A stretch of DNA of 64,000 bases, from the NCBI GenBank assembly GCA_016713525.1, contig JADJOZ010000033.1, positions 62,001 through 126,000 on the forward strand, read 5' to 3'. The notes below the pieces were generated by a model, which saw only the letters and a program-made list of their open reading frames with translations, had not been told where the DNA came from and ran no database searches. Each line of letters begins with the position of its first letter. Position 1 is the first letter of the stretch. The stretch comes from Bacteroidota bacterium. Its GTDB lineage: Bacteria > Bacteroidota > Bacteroidia > AKYH767-A > OLB10. This document shows, one piece after another, positions 30,158 to 39,573 of this stretch. The position numbers and the translations under genes are program-made.

Positions 30158-30442
30158 CTATGTAAATCTGCTTTTTAACCCTTCGATCAACTCTGGGTAT
30201 CGTTTCAAATTCTGAATATATTTTTTTGAGTGCATATTTTTAATGTGTTCTTCGATTTGATAGGCTTGTTCGCTATGAAGATCATCAATTAATAGGTAAG
30301 ATTCCCAAGGAATTCCTCGTGATGTAAAAGATCCGGGATGTTTTATATCATTGTGTTCGGCCAAACGTTTTACAAAATCATCTGTGGTACCTACATAATA
30401 TCGATTCAGCTTTCTTGAAAAAATGATGTATACACAAAACAT
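30158..30442 (-). CDS. GIY-YIG nuclease domain protein, intact copy
   Basis: This 94-residue protein has the same GIY-YIG N-terminus as the neighbouring copy and its own C-terminus (YPELIEGLKSRFT), which is the usual ending of this family, so this is probably the original gene. The gene lies just downstream of tRNA-Asn and its terminator, on the same strand. No associated methylase or intron is seen. DNA cleavage or repair is the family role; the actual function is unknown. Confidence 0.78.
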   Translation of the reverse strand: MFCVYIIFSRKLNRYYVGTTDDFVKRLAEHNDIKHPGSFTSRGIPWESYLLIDDLHSEQAYQIEEHIKNMHSKKYIQNLKRYPELIEGLKSRFT

Positions 30443-30530
30443 GAGAAAAAGATTAAAAAAGGGAGATGAATAATTAAAAAAGAAAACGCCACCGTTTCCG
30501 ATGGCGTTTTTAAAGATGCTCCCCCTCCTG
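30192..30530 (-). repeat. Direct repeat, copy 2 (339 bp, GIY-YIG unit with tRNA 3' end)
   Basis: It is the partner of 29789-30127. Its right end reaches 12 bases into the functional tRNA-Asn gene, as expected when a segment is duplicated or integrated at a tRNA 3' end. Confidence 0.85.
30483..30510 (-). terminator. Terminator of tRNA-Asn
   Basis: Nine-base stem AAAACGCCA/TGGCGTTTT eight bases after the tRNA, followed on the minus strand by TCTTTTTTAA. Confidence 0.8.
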
Positions 30531-30592
30531 GGCTCGAACCAGGGACCCCATGATTAACAGTCATGTGCTCTAACCAGCTGAGCTAAGGAGGA
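30519..30592 (-). tRNA. tRNA-Asn (GTT)
   Basis: The 74-base gene folds as a normal cloverleaf: acceptor TCCTCCT with AGGGGGA (one U-G pair), D-arm AGCTCAGCTGGTTAGAGC, anticodon loop CTGTTAA with anticodon GTT, T-arm CCTGG-TTCGAGC-CCAGG, discriminator G. CCA is not encoded. Confidence 0.95.
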
Positions 30593-31005
30593 ATAACCTT
30601 CTCTTTGTTTTGAACAACGAGAAGATCATCTTTCCTGCTCGAACCATCTTGTCAAAAATGACGAGACTAAAGCACGTGTGAGGCCTAATTTTGAGGAACA
30701 ACCTTAAGAAATTCTTTAAAAGGGAATTATTCTTAAGGGACGGCAAAGATAATATATTAAAATAAATATTCAAAACATGATCGTAAATTTATTAATTATT
30801 TGAATATCAAGGAAGTAAGAAGTTTTTTGGTTTCAAATGTGGACTTAAATCCTAAATGAAATGCAAACTGAGTTTAAATTGGAATAGCGGTTATCGAAAA
30901 TTAAAGGAAGTTCAATATCTTAAGATATTGCAAGTTTTGGGTGCTAAATTCTCTTAAATTTTATTTTTACGGAAACTTGTATAACTTTACTTGAAATACA
31001 TAGAG
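30593..31005. other. Intergenic region without a visible gene
   Basis: About 410 AT-rich bases between divergent units (tRNA-Asn on minus, secreted protein on plus). An imperfect inverted repeat built on CTTAAG lies near 30708-30740. No convincing coding frame or RNA was seen. It should hold the promoters of both units. Confidence 0.5.
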
Positions 31006-31326
31006 ATGACTCAGATTTTTAAAAGGTTTTTAGTTTTCGTGTTTGTTTTTGTTGGATTAACGCATTTCTCCTCAGGCCAAACTTGCACGGTTCCCCAATT
31101 GAGTATCCAAACATATCCAAACGGGCAAATTGTTGGCGTTTATTGTAATGCACCTTGCCAAACCTATCGAATTGTAGAATATGGTCCCCTCGGATTTACT
31201 CCCGGAACCGATTCCAGTGCGAATCTATTTTGTAGAAGCGAAATGTGGGGTTGCAAAACGTGTATTCAAAATAGTTCAGTTAAATTAAAAAATTCTGACA
31301 AAAATCTTCTAGTATTTGTTCATTAA
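31006..31326 (+). CDS. Short secreted Cys-rich protein, probably a truncated surface protein
   Basis: From the ATG at 31006 the protein has about 106 residues: a signal peptide (FKRFLVFVFVFVGLTHFSSG) and a short Cys-rich part with six or seven cysteines (TCTVP, VYCNAPCQTY, LFCRSEMWGCKTC). The Cys-rich part resembles the N-terminal start of longer T9SS proteins. It has no sorting domain, so it may be the remnant of a longer gene. The T9SS gene at 31365 follows 38 bases later in the same direction. Confidence 0.55.
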   Translation: MTQIFKRFLVFVFVFVGLTHFSSGQTCTVPQLSIQTYPNGQIVGVYCNAPCQTYRIVEYGPLGFTPGTDSSANLFCRSEMWGCKTCIQNSSVKLKNSDKNLLVFVH

Positions 31327-31364
31327 TAATTTTACTAAGTTCCGGAAAAGTAATTCAACCTACC

Positions 31365-33758
31365 ATGAAAAAATATATTTTAATTGTATCTTTTGTAATA
31401 CTTGGTTTCCGTGCGGATGCAATACATTTCTGGCAGCCATATCAAATTTCAGCAAGTATAACCGGTAATGGAGTCTTTTCACGATTGGAGTTGTCCGTTT
31501 ACGATTCCGTAACAACGAATTGGCACTATTATAATACACCATTCTTTTTTGGATCAATAGATACAACCAATAGCAGCAATTCGATTATTATTTTTACAAC
31601 TTACACAGGAGTTGCTTCTAATTTAAACAAGGATTACGGATTTATAATTTATGACCCGGTTCTCCACCAGTTTAGTCCTAAATTATTTGTAAATGATGAT
31701 CCTGACTTTCCCGGTGGTTCGCTTGTTGTTTTAGAGAATTCTGTAGTTGTTCGTGACCGGTGTTGTTTGACATCCTCCGGTTCAAATTTGCATACCCGAG
31801 CTTATATTTATGATATCAATCTGAATGATTGGATGGATGATTTAGTTGCATATGACGGGCCAACTCATTATGGAGGTCTTTATGCATTAAAAGGAGGCTA
31901 TGTGGCTAGATGGACAGATGATTACACATATCAACCTTTCGATGCACGTCATTTTTATCATCCTCCAAACCACTCCGCGCCGGATGTAGGCTTTACAGAA
32001 GCAATGGATTTGAAAGGAAACCAGGATTTATTACTATGCCAGATGGGAAATTTTCTGACAAGCGATGCTGTAAGTGTTTCTATATATGACCCCTGGTCAG
32101 TTACCTGGAAAGAATTTTCATCTTATGATTGTGAATATTCTGGGGATGAATCCACGTTTTATCTGGAGTTTTGGAATCCTCATACCAAACTTTTTGGCTC
32201 ATTTGACGATTCTTTACATCAATGGGTACTCGATACCCCACCTGTAAATATTACTGAAACAATATCTAAGGATCGGATTATAGCATTTGTTAAACCTTCT
32301 GGAACTGAAATTCAGATGCAAACATACAGCCCAACTTTGCATACATGGGTAAGAGATTCTGTTTCGGTTGCTGCAGGAGTAGATAGTCTTTACATAGAAA
32401 AATCTACAGTAAAGTGGGTCGATAATTTGGGTGTAAACTATTTTCGGGGCTATGTTGATGGAACTGGCTGGGTAAATGCTCCAACCCCTCTGCAATTAAA
32501 TCATAAAATTATAAACATGTTCCAAACCTTAGGTAAGCCCCTGATCTACGTAAGAAGTTATTCTTATGGAACCGATTCTGTAAGATTTAGTTTCAGTGAC
32601 GGAGGTGTTTCAGAGTATTCTCAGGGATCAGTCTGGCATCAGTTTAAGGTTAATGGATCTTATGGCTTAACTTCATTCGATTCAGTTGAAGTATGCATTG
32701 AAACAGTTGGCGACTCAGGATTGACAGTTCATTGTACCAAGGAGTTCTTTAGTACATGTTCAGTTGGCGGAAATCTTTCTGCTTCTAATAACATTATTTG
32801 TGCCCAGGATTCTGTAAGTTTGGTATTATCAGGATATAGTGGAAACATTGAATGGCAATCAAAAACGAATTTGACAAATTGGACTACTATTTCTGGCACT
32901 AACAATGATACACTTATTGTTACGCCGGTAATAGAAACATTTTTTAGAGCTAAAGTCGTAAATGGAATCTGTCCCCCTTCATTTTCAACAATTAAGATTG
33001 TAAATGTTGTACCATCATTTTTATCCGCGAATTCAATTGCTGGTGATTTTAATGTCTGCAAAGGCCAGCCTATAAGTTATATTGTCGACTCTCTGCCAGG
33101 ACATTTGAAATTTATTTGGCATTTTCCTAATGGATTTTCAATGAACAATGATTCAACTTCCTCAATCAGTGGGTATGCTAACGGAAATAGTGGAAATGTA
33201 ACTTTGTCGGCACAAACAATGTGTGGAACAACCACTCCAACATTAATCAAACCTATTCAGGTGAATTTAGTAGATACCTTTGTTGATTACTATGCATCCC
33301 AAAATATACTTTCCTCCTGGGAATGGTTTGCAGACTCATATCAATGGCTTTCCTGCCCTTCATATGCTCCTATCCCGGGTGCGATACTTGGTGAATTCAT
33401 ACCCTCCATTAGCGGGTCCTATGCGGTTGAAGTTACCAAAGGAGAGTGTAAAGACACCAGCGGATGTTGGGATGTTATTATTGTGGGTCAACAAGAGAAT
33501 ACGAAAAGTAGTTCAATTGAATTATATCCGAATCCAACAGACAAAACAATAAATTTCTCTTTCCAAATGAAGATGCCGGGAAAATACATGCTTACTATTA
33601 CAGATATTTATGGTCGAATCATTAGCGAAAATGTTTTAAATATTGATTCCGACAATATACTGAAGAAAGTAGATGTTTCATTTTTAAATTCGGGGGTGTA
33701 TTTTGTTAATTTATGGTCACCTGATTTTATTTATAACACACGCTTTATAAAAGAATAA
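31365..33758 (+). CDS. T9SS type A sorting domain protein, large, Ig/PKD-like
   Basis: This 797-residue secreted protein has signal peptide MKKYILIVSFVILGFRADA. A large N-terminal part of about 430 residues has Trp/Tyr-rich beta repeats (SVYDSVTTNWHYYN, ARAYIYDINLNDW, QTYSPTLHTWVRDS) that suggest an irregular propeller. Ig-like modules follow (NIEWQSKTNLTNWTTIS, KFIWHFPNGFS). The end is a type A sorting domain (ELYPNPTDKTINF, TITDIYGRIIS, YNTRFIKE). Surface location is inferred from the sorting domain. No enzyme motif was seen. Confidence 0.8.
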   Translation: MKKYILIVSFVILGFRADAIHFWQPYQISASITGNGVFSRLELSVYDSVTTNWHYYNTPFFFGSIDTTNSSNSIIIFTTYTGVASNLNKDYGFIIYDPVLHQFSPKLFVNDDPDFPGGSLVVLENSVVVRDRCCLTSSGSNLHTRAYIYDINLNDWMDDLVAYDGPTHYGGLYALKGGYVARWTDDYTYQPFDARHFYHPPNHSAPDVGFTEAMDLKGNQDLLLCQMGNFLTSDAVSVSIYDPWSVTWKEFSSYDCEYSGDESTFYLEFWNPHTKLFGSFDDSLHQWVLDTPPVNITETISKDRIIAFVKPSGTEIQMQTYSPTLHTWVRDSVSVAAGVDSLYIEKSTVKWVDNLGVNYFRGYVDGTGWVNAPTPLQLNHKIINMFQTLGKPLIYVRSYSYGTDSVRFSFSDGGVSEYSQGSVWHQFKVNGSYGLTSFDSVEVCIETVGDSGLTVHCTKEFFSTCSVGGNLSASNNIICAQDSVSLVLSGYSGNIEWQSKTNLTNWTTISGTNNDTLIVTPVIETFFRAKVVNGICPPSFSTIKIVNVVPSFLSANSIAGDFNVCKGQPISYIVDSLPGHLKFIWHFPNGFSMNNDSTSSISGYANGNSGNVTLSAQTMCGTTTPTLIKPIQVNLVDTFVDYYASQNILSSWEWFADSYQWLSCPSYAPIPGAILGEFIPSISGSYAVEVTKGECKDTSGCWDVIIVGQQENTKSSSIELYPNPTDKTINFSFQMKMPGKYMLTITDIYGRIISENVLNIDSDNILKKVDVSFLNSGVYFVNLWSPDFIYNTRFIKE

Positions 33759-33952
33759 ACCAGAGACAAACAAACTTATCAAAAAGGCTATCCTTGAGAA
33801 AGTCGTAACCACATCTAAAAATTATTCTTTGAAGTTATCAGGTTAAATCACAGAGCTTACATAAGCAATTTTACACATTTTCTGTATATGTAAGGATTGT
33901 ATTTATTACCGAATACCGTTTCATTTCAAAGCTTGCAATTATTAGATAATCT

Positions 33953-35482
33953 ATGAGAAAATATTATTTGATAGTTTTTATAATCCTTGCGCATGGCAAT
34001 TGTCTTGCGCAAGGATTTAATCATCAATGGTTATTGGGTTCAACAGGGATAGATACTAATGTTACTTCGCCAGATGCACGATTACTATTTGATTTATTAA
34101 GCGCAGATACCAGTGGAGAAAATAGAAAATTAGCAGTTTGGGAAACGCAAGCAAACATAAGTGATGCCAATGGCAATTTACTATTTGCAAGTAATGGGTG
34201 CTGGATTATGGATGCAAGCGGAGATACTATGCAAAATGGAAGTGGATTAAATCCTGGCTTATGGGCTGATTCTTATTGTAGCAATACTACAGGGTTGCCT
34301 AATGTTGGAGGAAACATAATTATTCCTTATCCGGGTGATACGGCTAAGTTTATTTTATTTCACCAAATTGGAAATTTCAGTTCTTCATTTCCTTATATGG
34401 ATTCTCCAGAGGTATTTTATACTGTTATAGATATGAACCTGAATGGCGGTTTAGGCGGAGTGATAACAGGACAAAAAAATTTAATTGCATTTAGTGATAC
34501 ATTAAGTTGGGGATTAGCTGCATGTAAACATGCAAATGGAAGAGACTGGTGGATTGTTGCAATAAGAGATGCAAGCAATACCATTTTTAAAATATTAGCC
34601 ACTCAATCAGGCATCTCAAGTGTTACTTCACAAACGGTAAATATGCCCGTACCCTCTTATGGGAATGCAGGGCAGCCATGCTTTTCACCGGATGGAACTA
34701 AATTTGCTTATAAAAATGGGTTAACTAATCCTGCATATCATGATGTGCGAATTTTATCATTTGACAGATGCACCGGCATGTTTGACTCGTTAGGGTATAC
34801 CATTAGAAACGGCGAATTTGGATTCGGGCTTTCTTTTTCTCCTAACTCGCGCTATTTATACTATTCATCAGGTGGACACATTTATCAGTTAGACACGGAT
34901 GCACCAAACATTGCTGCAACTGATACTTTAGTAGCATCATATGATGGATACTGCTATCCTAACCCATGGAATTGCACTAATTTTTGGCTAATGTATTTAG
35001 CAGCAAATGGCAAAATTTACATTACTTCAAGTCAATTTACAATCGATTTAACTTACATTAACTCTCCAGATAGTGCCGTATTAACTTGCGATGTACAACA
35101 ACATGCATTGCGATTACCCTGTTACACAATTAGAGCGGGGCTTAACCATCCAAATTACTATTTAGGATGTGATACCACACTTGGCTGTACAACTTGTTAC
35201 ACGGGAATTGATGAATTATCGCCTATTGATTTTAAGTTCAAGGTTTATCCAAATCCTGTTACAAGAGAGCTTTTAAACATTGGCTATTTGCTGCCACAAA
35301 ATAAAGGTGGTTGGTTTGAGATTTATGATGTTACAGGTAAGGTTGTTTTCAAGTATCCATTGCCTCCCTGGAGTAATGAACAAAGTTTTAAATTGCCAGG
35401 GTTAAGCAATGGGGTTTATAATTGTGTGATAACATCTGATAACAAAAGGGTGAGTAAAAAGGTTGCGGTTATAAAGGAATGA
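33953..35482 (+). CDS. T9SS type A sorting domain protein with WD40-like propeller
   Basis: This 509-residue secreted protein has signal peptide MRKYYLIVFIILAHGNCLAQ. The body is beta-rich with PD40/WD40-like pieces (QPCFSPDGTKFAYKNG, LSFSPNSRYLYYSSGG), as in many T9SS gliding or adhesion proteins. A Cys-rich hinge (GCDTTLGCTTCYTG) leads into the sorting domain (VYPNPVTRELLN, YDVTGKVVFK, VSKKVAVIKE). The gene begins 194 bases after its neighbour, with no operon signal. No catalytic motif seen. Confidence 0.8.
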   Translation: MRKYYLIVFIILAHGNCLAQGFNHQWLLGSTGIDTNVTSPDARLLFDLLSADTSGENRKLAVWETQANISDANGNLLFASNGCWIMDASGDTMQNGSGLNPGLWADSYCSNTTGLPNVGGNIIIPYPGDTAKFILFHQIGNFSSSFPYMDSPEVFYTVIDMNLNGGLGGVITGQKNLIAFSDTLSWGLAACKHANGRDWWIVAIRDASNTIFKILATQSGISSVTSQTVNMPVPSYGNAGQPCFSPDGTKFAYKNGLTNPAYHDVRILSFDRCTGMFDSLGYTIRNGEFGFGLSFSPNSRYLYYSSGGHIYQLDTDAPNIAATDTLVASYDGYCYPNPWNCTNFWLMYLAANGKIYITSSQFTIDLTYINSPDSAVLTCDVQQHALRLPCYTIRAGLNHPNYYLGCDTTLGCTTCYTGIDELSPIDFKFKVYPNPVTRELLNIGYLLPQNKGGWFEIYDVTGKVVFKYPLPPWSNEQSFKLPGLSNGVYNCVITSDNKRVSKKVAVIKE

Positions 35483-35793
35483 GTGTTTTTATTGATTGTA
35501 ATTATCACATAACATACTGATAAATTTTGTACGCAATTCTGTATTTAATCACCACGACAGTCCTCAAAAAATAAAATGGTTTGTTCCCGATGGTAAACAG
35601 GTAACGTTAATCCTATTACTTAATTAGTTTAAGTTATGACTTTTCAAAGATCGCTATAACAATTTAGTACATAGAATTGTTAGAATATTACTAAAATGGA
35701 ATTTATTATTCTTAACAACCATTTATGCAGACAATATTTTGTAGATTTGGTTTTTAGGGAAAAATTATTGCTTAACATAATACCAGCTTCCTC
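35483..35793. other. Intergenic region with a possible promoter
   Basis: 311 AT-rich bases with no coding frame. TAGATTTG near 35742-35749 fits the -7 consensus for the next gene, but no good -33 element accompanies it. Confidence 0.4.
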
Positions 35794-37755
35794 ATGATTC
35801 GTTACGTGTATATTTTAATTATTTTGTTTTCCAATGTATATGCAAATGCTCAATCATTTGTATGGGCAAAAGCAATGGGAGGCACCAAAAGTGATTATTC
35901 AGCATCTGTAGCCGTTGATGCAGCCGGGAACGTTTATACAATAGGATATTATTTAGGTACCGCAGATTTTAATCCGGGTCCGGGGACTGCTAACCTTACT
36001 GCAGCCGGGAGAAGTGATATTTATATTTCAAAACTGGATGCAGCCGGAAATTTTGTTTGGGCCAAAAGTATTGGTGGAAATGGATGGGATGATGGAGCAG
36101 GAATTGCAGTGGATGCACTGGGGAATATTATTTTAACCGGGCATTTTAGTGGTACAGCCGACTTTGATCCTGGTGCCGGTACAGCTAATTTGACCGCTGC
36201 AGGAGATTACGACATCTTCATTTGTAAATTGGATGCAGCAGGTGATTACTTATGGGCAGAAAGTATTGGCAATAACAACGGAGATTATAGTTGGGATGTT
36301 GTCGCTGATGCCATGAATAACATTTATATAACTGGTCAATTCTTTGGAACATTAGATTTTAATCCCGGTGCAGGAGCATCAAATATGACTTCAGCAGGCG
36401 GCTATGATTTTTTTATTTGTAAGTTAGATTTATCAGGAAATTTTCTTTGGGCTAAAAGTTTGGGTGGATTAAATCCTGATGTTTCCTATTCTATTGATGT
36501 AGATATAAACTGCAATGTTTATACAACCGGTGGCTTCAATGGTACTGTTGATTTCGATCCGGGCGCAAGTGCATTTAATCTGAGTACTGCAGGCAGCGAA
36601 GATGTTTTTATTCTTAAATTGGATTCTATGGGAAATTTTGTTTGGGCCAGATCTTTTGGAGGGAATAATTTTGACTCTGCAAACGCACTTTCTGTTGATT
36701 TTGCAGGGAATATTTACACCATCGGAACCTTTGAAGGTACCGCCGATTTTAATCCGGGTCCAGGTGTTAGCACGATTACCTCTTCAGGCTTCACCGATGT
36801 TTTTATTTGCAAAATTGATGTCGCAGGAAATTTCGTTTGGGCCAAAAACCTGAGCGGTATGAATTATGAAGATGCTTTCGCAGTCAATACGGATAATAAT
36901 GGCAACGTTGTGTTTTCAGGGTGCTTTAGCTCATTAGTTGATTTTGATCCGGGGATTGGAACCTTCAATTTAACACCCTCTGGAGCACAAGATATTTTTA
37001 TTTCAATGTTAGACAACACCGGTAATTTTCTTTGGGCGAAAGCTCTCCAGGGTAACAATAACATTGGCTGTGGTATCTCCATTTTAGTAGATGGGGGGAA
37101 TAATATTTATACAACAGGTTTTTTTTCTTCCACAGTTGACTTTAATCCGGATGGAGCATCCTTCAATATTTCATCTGCCGGCAATGAAGATGTTTTTATT
37201 CATAAAATGAATTATGTAAATACGCCTTTACCTATCGAATTGATTTCATTTGATGGCAAGGCTAATGGTTCTCAAAATATTCTAAAATGGACAACAGGAT
37301 CAGAATTTAATAACGATTATTTTACAGTCTTGAGAAGTAAAAATGGAGTTGATTTTGAAAGTATTGGTAACGTTGATGGCTCTGGTAACAGTACTAGCAC
37401 TTTGAATTATTATTTTGTAGATGAACAACCATACAATGGATATAATTATTATCAATTGCAACAAACAGATTTTGATGGCCAATCAGCTTTATCAAGAATT
37501 GTTTCAATATTAAATTCTTCAAGTAGAAATAATCCTATTGTTATTTCCCCTAATCCCGTTCGAGATTTTGTTGAAATATCAAACTATGATTCCAATACCA
37601 TTCAGTACATTGAACTTATAAACGCATTGGGAGAAGTAATATTTAGAAATCAAAATCAACAACTGATCGATGTCTCTTCTTTACCAGCTGGAACATATTC
37701 TCTCCGGATATTATTAGCAGATAATATCTATGTAAGTAAGTTTATAAAGCAATAG
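35794..37755 (+). CDS. SBBP-repeat seven-bladed propeller protein with T9SS sorting domain
   Basis: This 653-residue secreted protein has signal peptide MIRYVYILIILFSNVYANA. Seven repeats carry FVWAKS-GG, VD-A-GN-Y-TG, G-ADF-PG and DIFICKLDAAG motifs, the beta-propeller repeat (SBBP) pattern. A fibronectin-like domain (LPIELISFDGKANGSQN, YYQLQQTDFDG) and a type A sorting domain (ISPNPVRDFVEIS, VSKFIKQ) follow. The repeat core is a distant cousin of that in the A-F array (FVWAKSIGG compared with IQWQNTIGG), but the spacing and connecting sequence differ. Surface exposure by T9SS is expected; ligand unknown. Confidence 0.85.
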   Translation: MIRYVYILIILFSNVYANAQSFVWAKAMGGTKSDYSASVAVDAAGNVYTIGYYLGTADFNPGPGTANLTAAGRSDIYISKLDAAGNFVWAKSIGGNGWDDGAGIAVDALGNIILTGHFSGTADFDPGAGTANLTAAGDYDIFICKLDAAGDYLWAESIGNNNGDYSWDVVADAMNNIYITGQFFGTLDFNPGAGASNMTSAGGYDFFICKLDLSGNFLWAKSLGGLNPDVSYSIDVDINCNVYTTGGFNGTVDFDPGASAFNLSTAGSEDVFILKLDSMGNFVWARSFGGNNFDSANALSVDFAGNIYTIGTFEGTADFNPGPGVSTITSSGFTDVFICKIDVAGNFVWAKNLSGMNYEDAFAVNTDNNGNVVFSGCFSSLVDFDPGIGTFNLTPSGAQDIFISMLDNTGNFLWAKALQGNNNIGCGISILVDGGNNIYTTGFFSSTVDFNPDGASFNISSAGNEDVFIHKMNYVNTPLPIELISFDGKANGSQNILKWTTGSEFNNDYFTVLRSKNGVDFESIGNVDGSGNSTSTLNYYFVDEQPYNGYNYYQLQQTDFDGQSALSRIVSILNSSSRNNPIVISPNPVRDFVEISNYDSNTIQYIELINALGEVIFRNQNQQLIDVSSLPAGTYSLRILLADNIYVSKFIKQ

Positions 37756-37943
37756 TAACGTAAGTATACTTGTTACTAAAAGTGAAAAATTTGTAGCTGA
37801 TCCATTTATGACAAATACAGCATATTAAAATTACATGTCAATGCTATAAATAGCATAATACTCATAAAGCCAGATTATTTTTCGGTTAAATATGCTATAA
37901 ACAGTGGAGTTGAAGCACTTTATAGAGTGATATTTAAAATCAT

Positions 37944-39346
37944 TAGTGTCCGGTAAAAATGAGTAGTTAGTTTTTACCGCTATTTTTTCATTGGTAAATG
38001 GCAATTTTTGGGTTACTTTATTGAACTCAAGCCTACCCATCATATAAAGATAATTTTAATTGATTGATTTCATACAATTCACTCCAATCCTTTTGTGGGT
38101 TTTCCAAGAACCTGAATAAGTGAAGATAATTGATCAGATTGATTCTAATGAACGATGCAAGATTTGAAAATGACCATTTTCGTTTTACAGATTTATCCAG
38201 AATTACCAATAGTAAGTTAGCGATTAACGCTGACCAAATTTTAATAATTACGGCATTGGCATTGTCGCCCAGAAAATATTGTAATGGGAAGTTTTGTTTT
38301 AGCTGTTTATATAGTTGTTCTATTTGCCATCGTTGTTTATAAACTTCAGTAACATGTATAGCTTCTAATTCAATTTGATTGGTCAAGAAAACAAAGCTAC
38401 GCTTGGTTGCTTCATCCCAAAAGGTAACCAGTCGACCTGTTATAGTTCTTACAACTTGTCCATTTTTTCGAATAGGTAATTCTACAATTTGGTCTTTTAT
38501 GATTGACTTACGGGAATCCCATGGAATATCCAAGTCGATCATTAATTCGTAGGCTGCATTGTCTTTTAAGCGGGTTACATAACCAATATCCTTATCATTA
38601 AATAGCTCGAAGGAATCATAATTGTTATATCCTTTGTCAAATACATAAATATGACCCGATTTAAAATTCAGGTGTTTATACATTTGCTGATCATGATGAG
38701 CCGCGTCCGTAAAATGAATTACACGGGGAACCGGTTCATTAGCATTGATCATGGTATGCATCTTAATTCCTCCTTTGGCTTTCCCTGTTTTGCTTTTCCG
38801 GCCAACGCATTTTAAGAAATCCTTGTATAGGCTTATAGTGGTCGAATCAATTATATGCAATTCCTTGCCAAACATTTGTCTGGAACGGCTGTCCGATAAA
38901 ACACCTTGATATTTTTTTAGCAGACCTGCATATATCTGTGAAAAAACCTCTTTAGGACGTCTCTTATTAGCATCACTAAGTGTGCTTTTATAAGGCAAAC
39001 TGTTTAACTGAAAGTGACTGACCTTACCTTTCATACCTAGCATGGCTCCGGAAAGTTCTCGTAATGAAGTACATCCACTCAAGCTCACAAACAACATACT
39101 TATCAAATGATCCCAGGTTTTAAACTTTTTAACATAACGGTCGCCATTTGTTTTTTTAACAGCCTTAGTTACAATACTTCTTTCGATCATACTGATCAGC
39201 TGTCCGAAAACGGATTGTCCAAAAAAGTGATTACTTTTGCTCATGTTCTTTTGTTTGTTTCGCAACTGCAAAATAACATAATTGGTCCTTTCAGTTAATG
39301 AAGGGGCCTTTTTTTATCTCTTTTTTATTAATTTTACCGGACACTA
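37944..39346 (-). mobile_element. IS4-family insertion sequence (about 1.4 kb)
   Basis: The element is bounded by inverted repeats TAGTGTCCGGTAAAA (from 37944) and its complement ending at 39346. It contains one full-length DDE transposase gene on the minus strand. I could not find a clear target-site duplication in the flanks. The terminal repeats and gene look intact. Confidence 0.85.
38033..39244 (-). CDS. IS4-family DDE transposase with DUF4372 N-terminus
   Basis: The enzyme cuts and joins the element ends. The N-terminus (FFGQSVFGQLISMIERSIV, YVKKFKTWDHLISMLF) is the DUF4372 domain of Bacteroidota IS4 relatives. Catalytic acidic residues are Asp in LHIIDSTTIS, Asp in VFDKGYNNYDS, and Glu in YKQRWQIEQLYKQLKQ, the Y-x-x-x-R-x-x-x-E-x-x-x-x-x-x-K signature of IS4. 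The 403-residue length from Met at 39244 is normal. No frameshift is seen, so it is probably active. Confidence 0.92.
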   Translation of the reverse strand: MSKSNHFFGQSVFGQLISMIERSIVTKAVKKTNGDRYVKKFKTWDHLISMLFVSLSGCTSLRELSGAMLGMKGKVSHFQLNSLPYKSTLSDANKRRPKEVFSQIYAGLLKKYQGVLSDSRSRQMFGKELHIIDSTTISLYKDFLKCVGRKSKTGKAKGGIKMHTMINANEPVPRVIHFTDAAHHDQQMYKHLNFKSGHIYVFDKGYNNYDSFELFNDKDIGYVTRLKDNAAYELMIDLDIPWDSRKSIIKDQIVELPIRKNGQVVRTITGRLVTFWDEATKRSFVFLTNQIELEAIHVTEVYKQRWQIEQLYKQLKQNFPLQYFLGDNANAVIIKIWSALIANLLLVILDKSVKRKWSFSNLASFIRINLINYLHLFRFLENPQKDWSELYEINQLKLSLYDG

Positions 39347-39448
39347 GTGATTCCCAATAACTAATTAGGTGGTGTAAGATGTGCGTATTGATTTCCACGT
39401 ATATATTTTGTTCCGCGCACTGAAAATGACCTTCGGATAAATAAAAAA

Positions 39449-39474
39449 GCAGGAAGCTCCAAAGAGCCCCCTGC
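39449..39474 (-). terminator. Terminator of the 540-residue secreted protein gene
   Basis: Hairpin GCAGG-AA-GCTC-CAAA-GAGC-CC-CCTGC; on the minus strand it is followed by TTTTTTAT. Confidence 0.7.
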
Positions 39475-39573
39475 CTGATGCACCAGTATTTTAAAATTTC
39501 CCCTGGTGAAGTTTAACTCAAAAAAAGTGTGATGATTGTGTGTTTTGGTGTTTCTTCAGCAGGTTTTTAAAAC

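Noticed and set aside
37831..38043. 70-residue minus-strand frame across the left end of the IS element
   Set aside because: It runs through the terminal inverted repeat and has no protein-like features.
37930..39360. Target-site duplication of the IS4 element
   Set aside because: I compared the flanks of both inverted repeats and found no convincing matching bases beyond the TA of the repeat itself.
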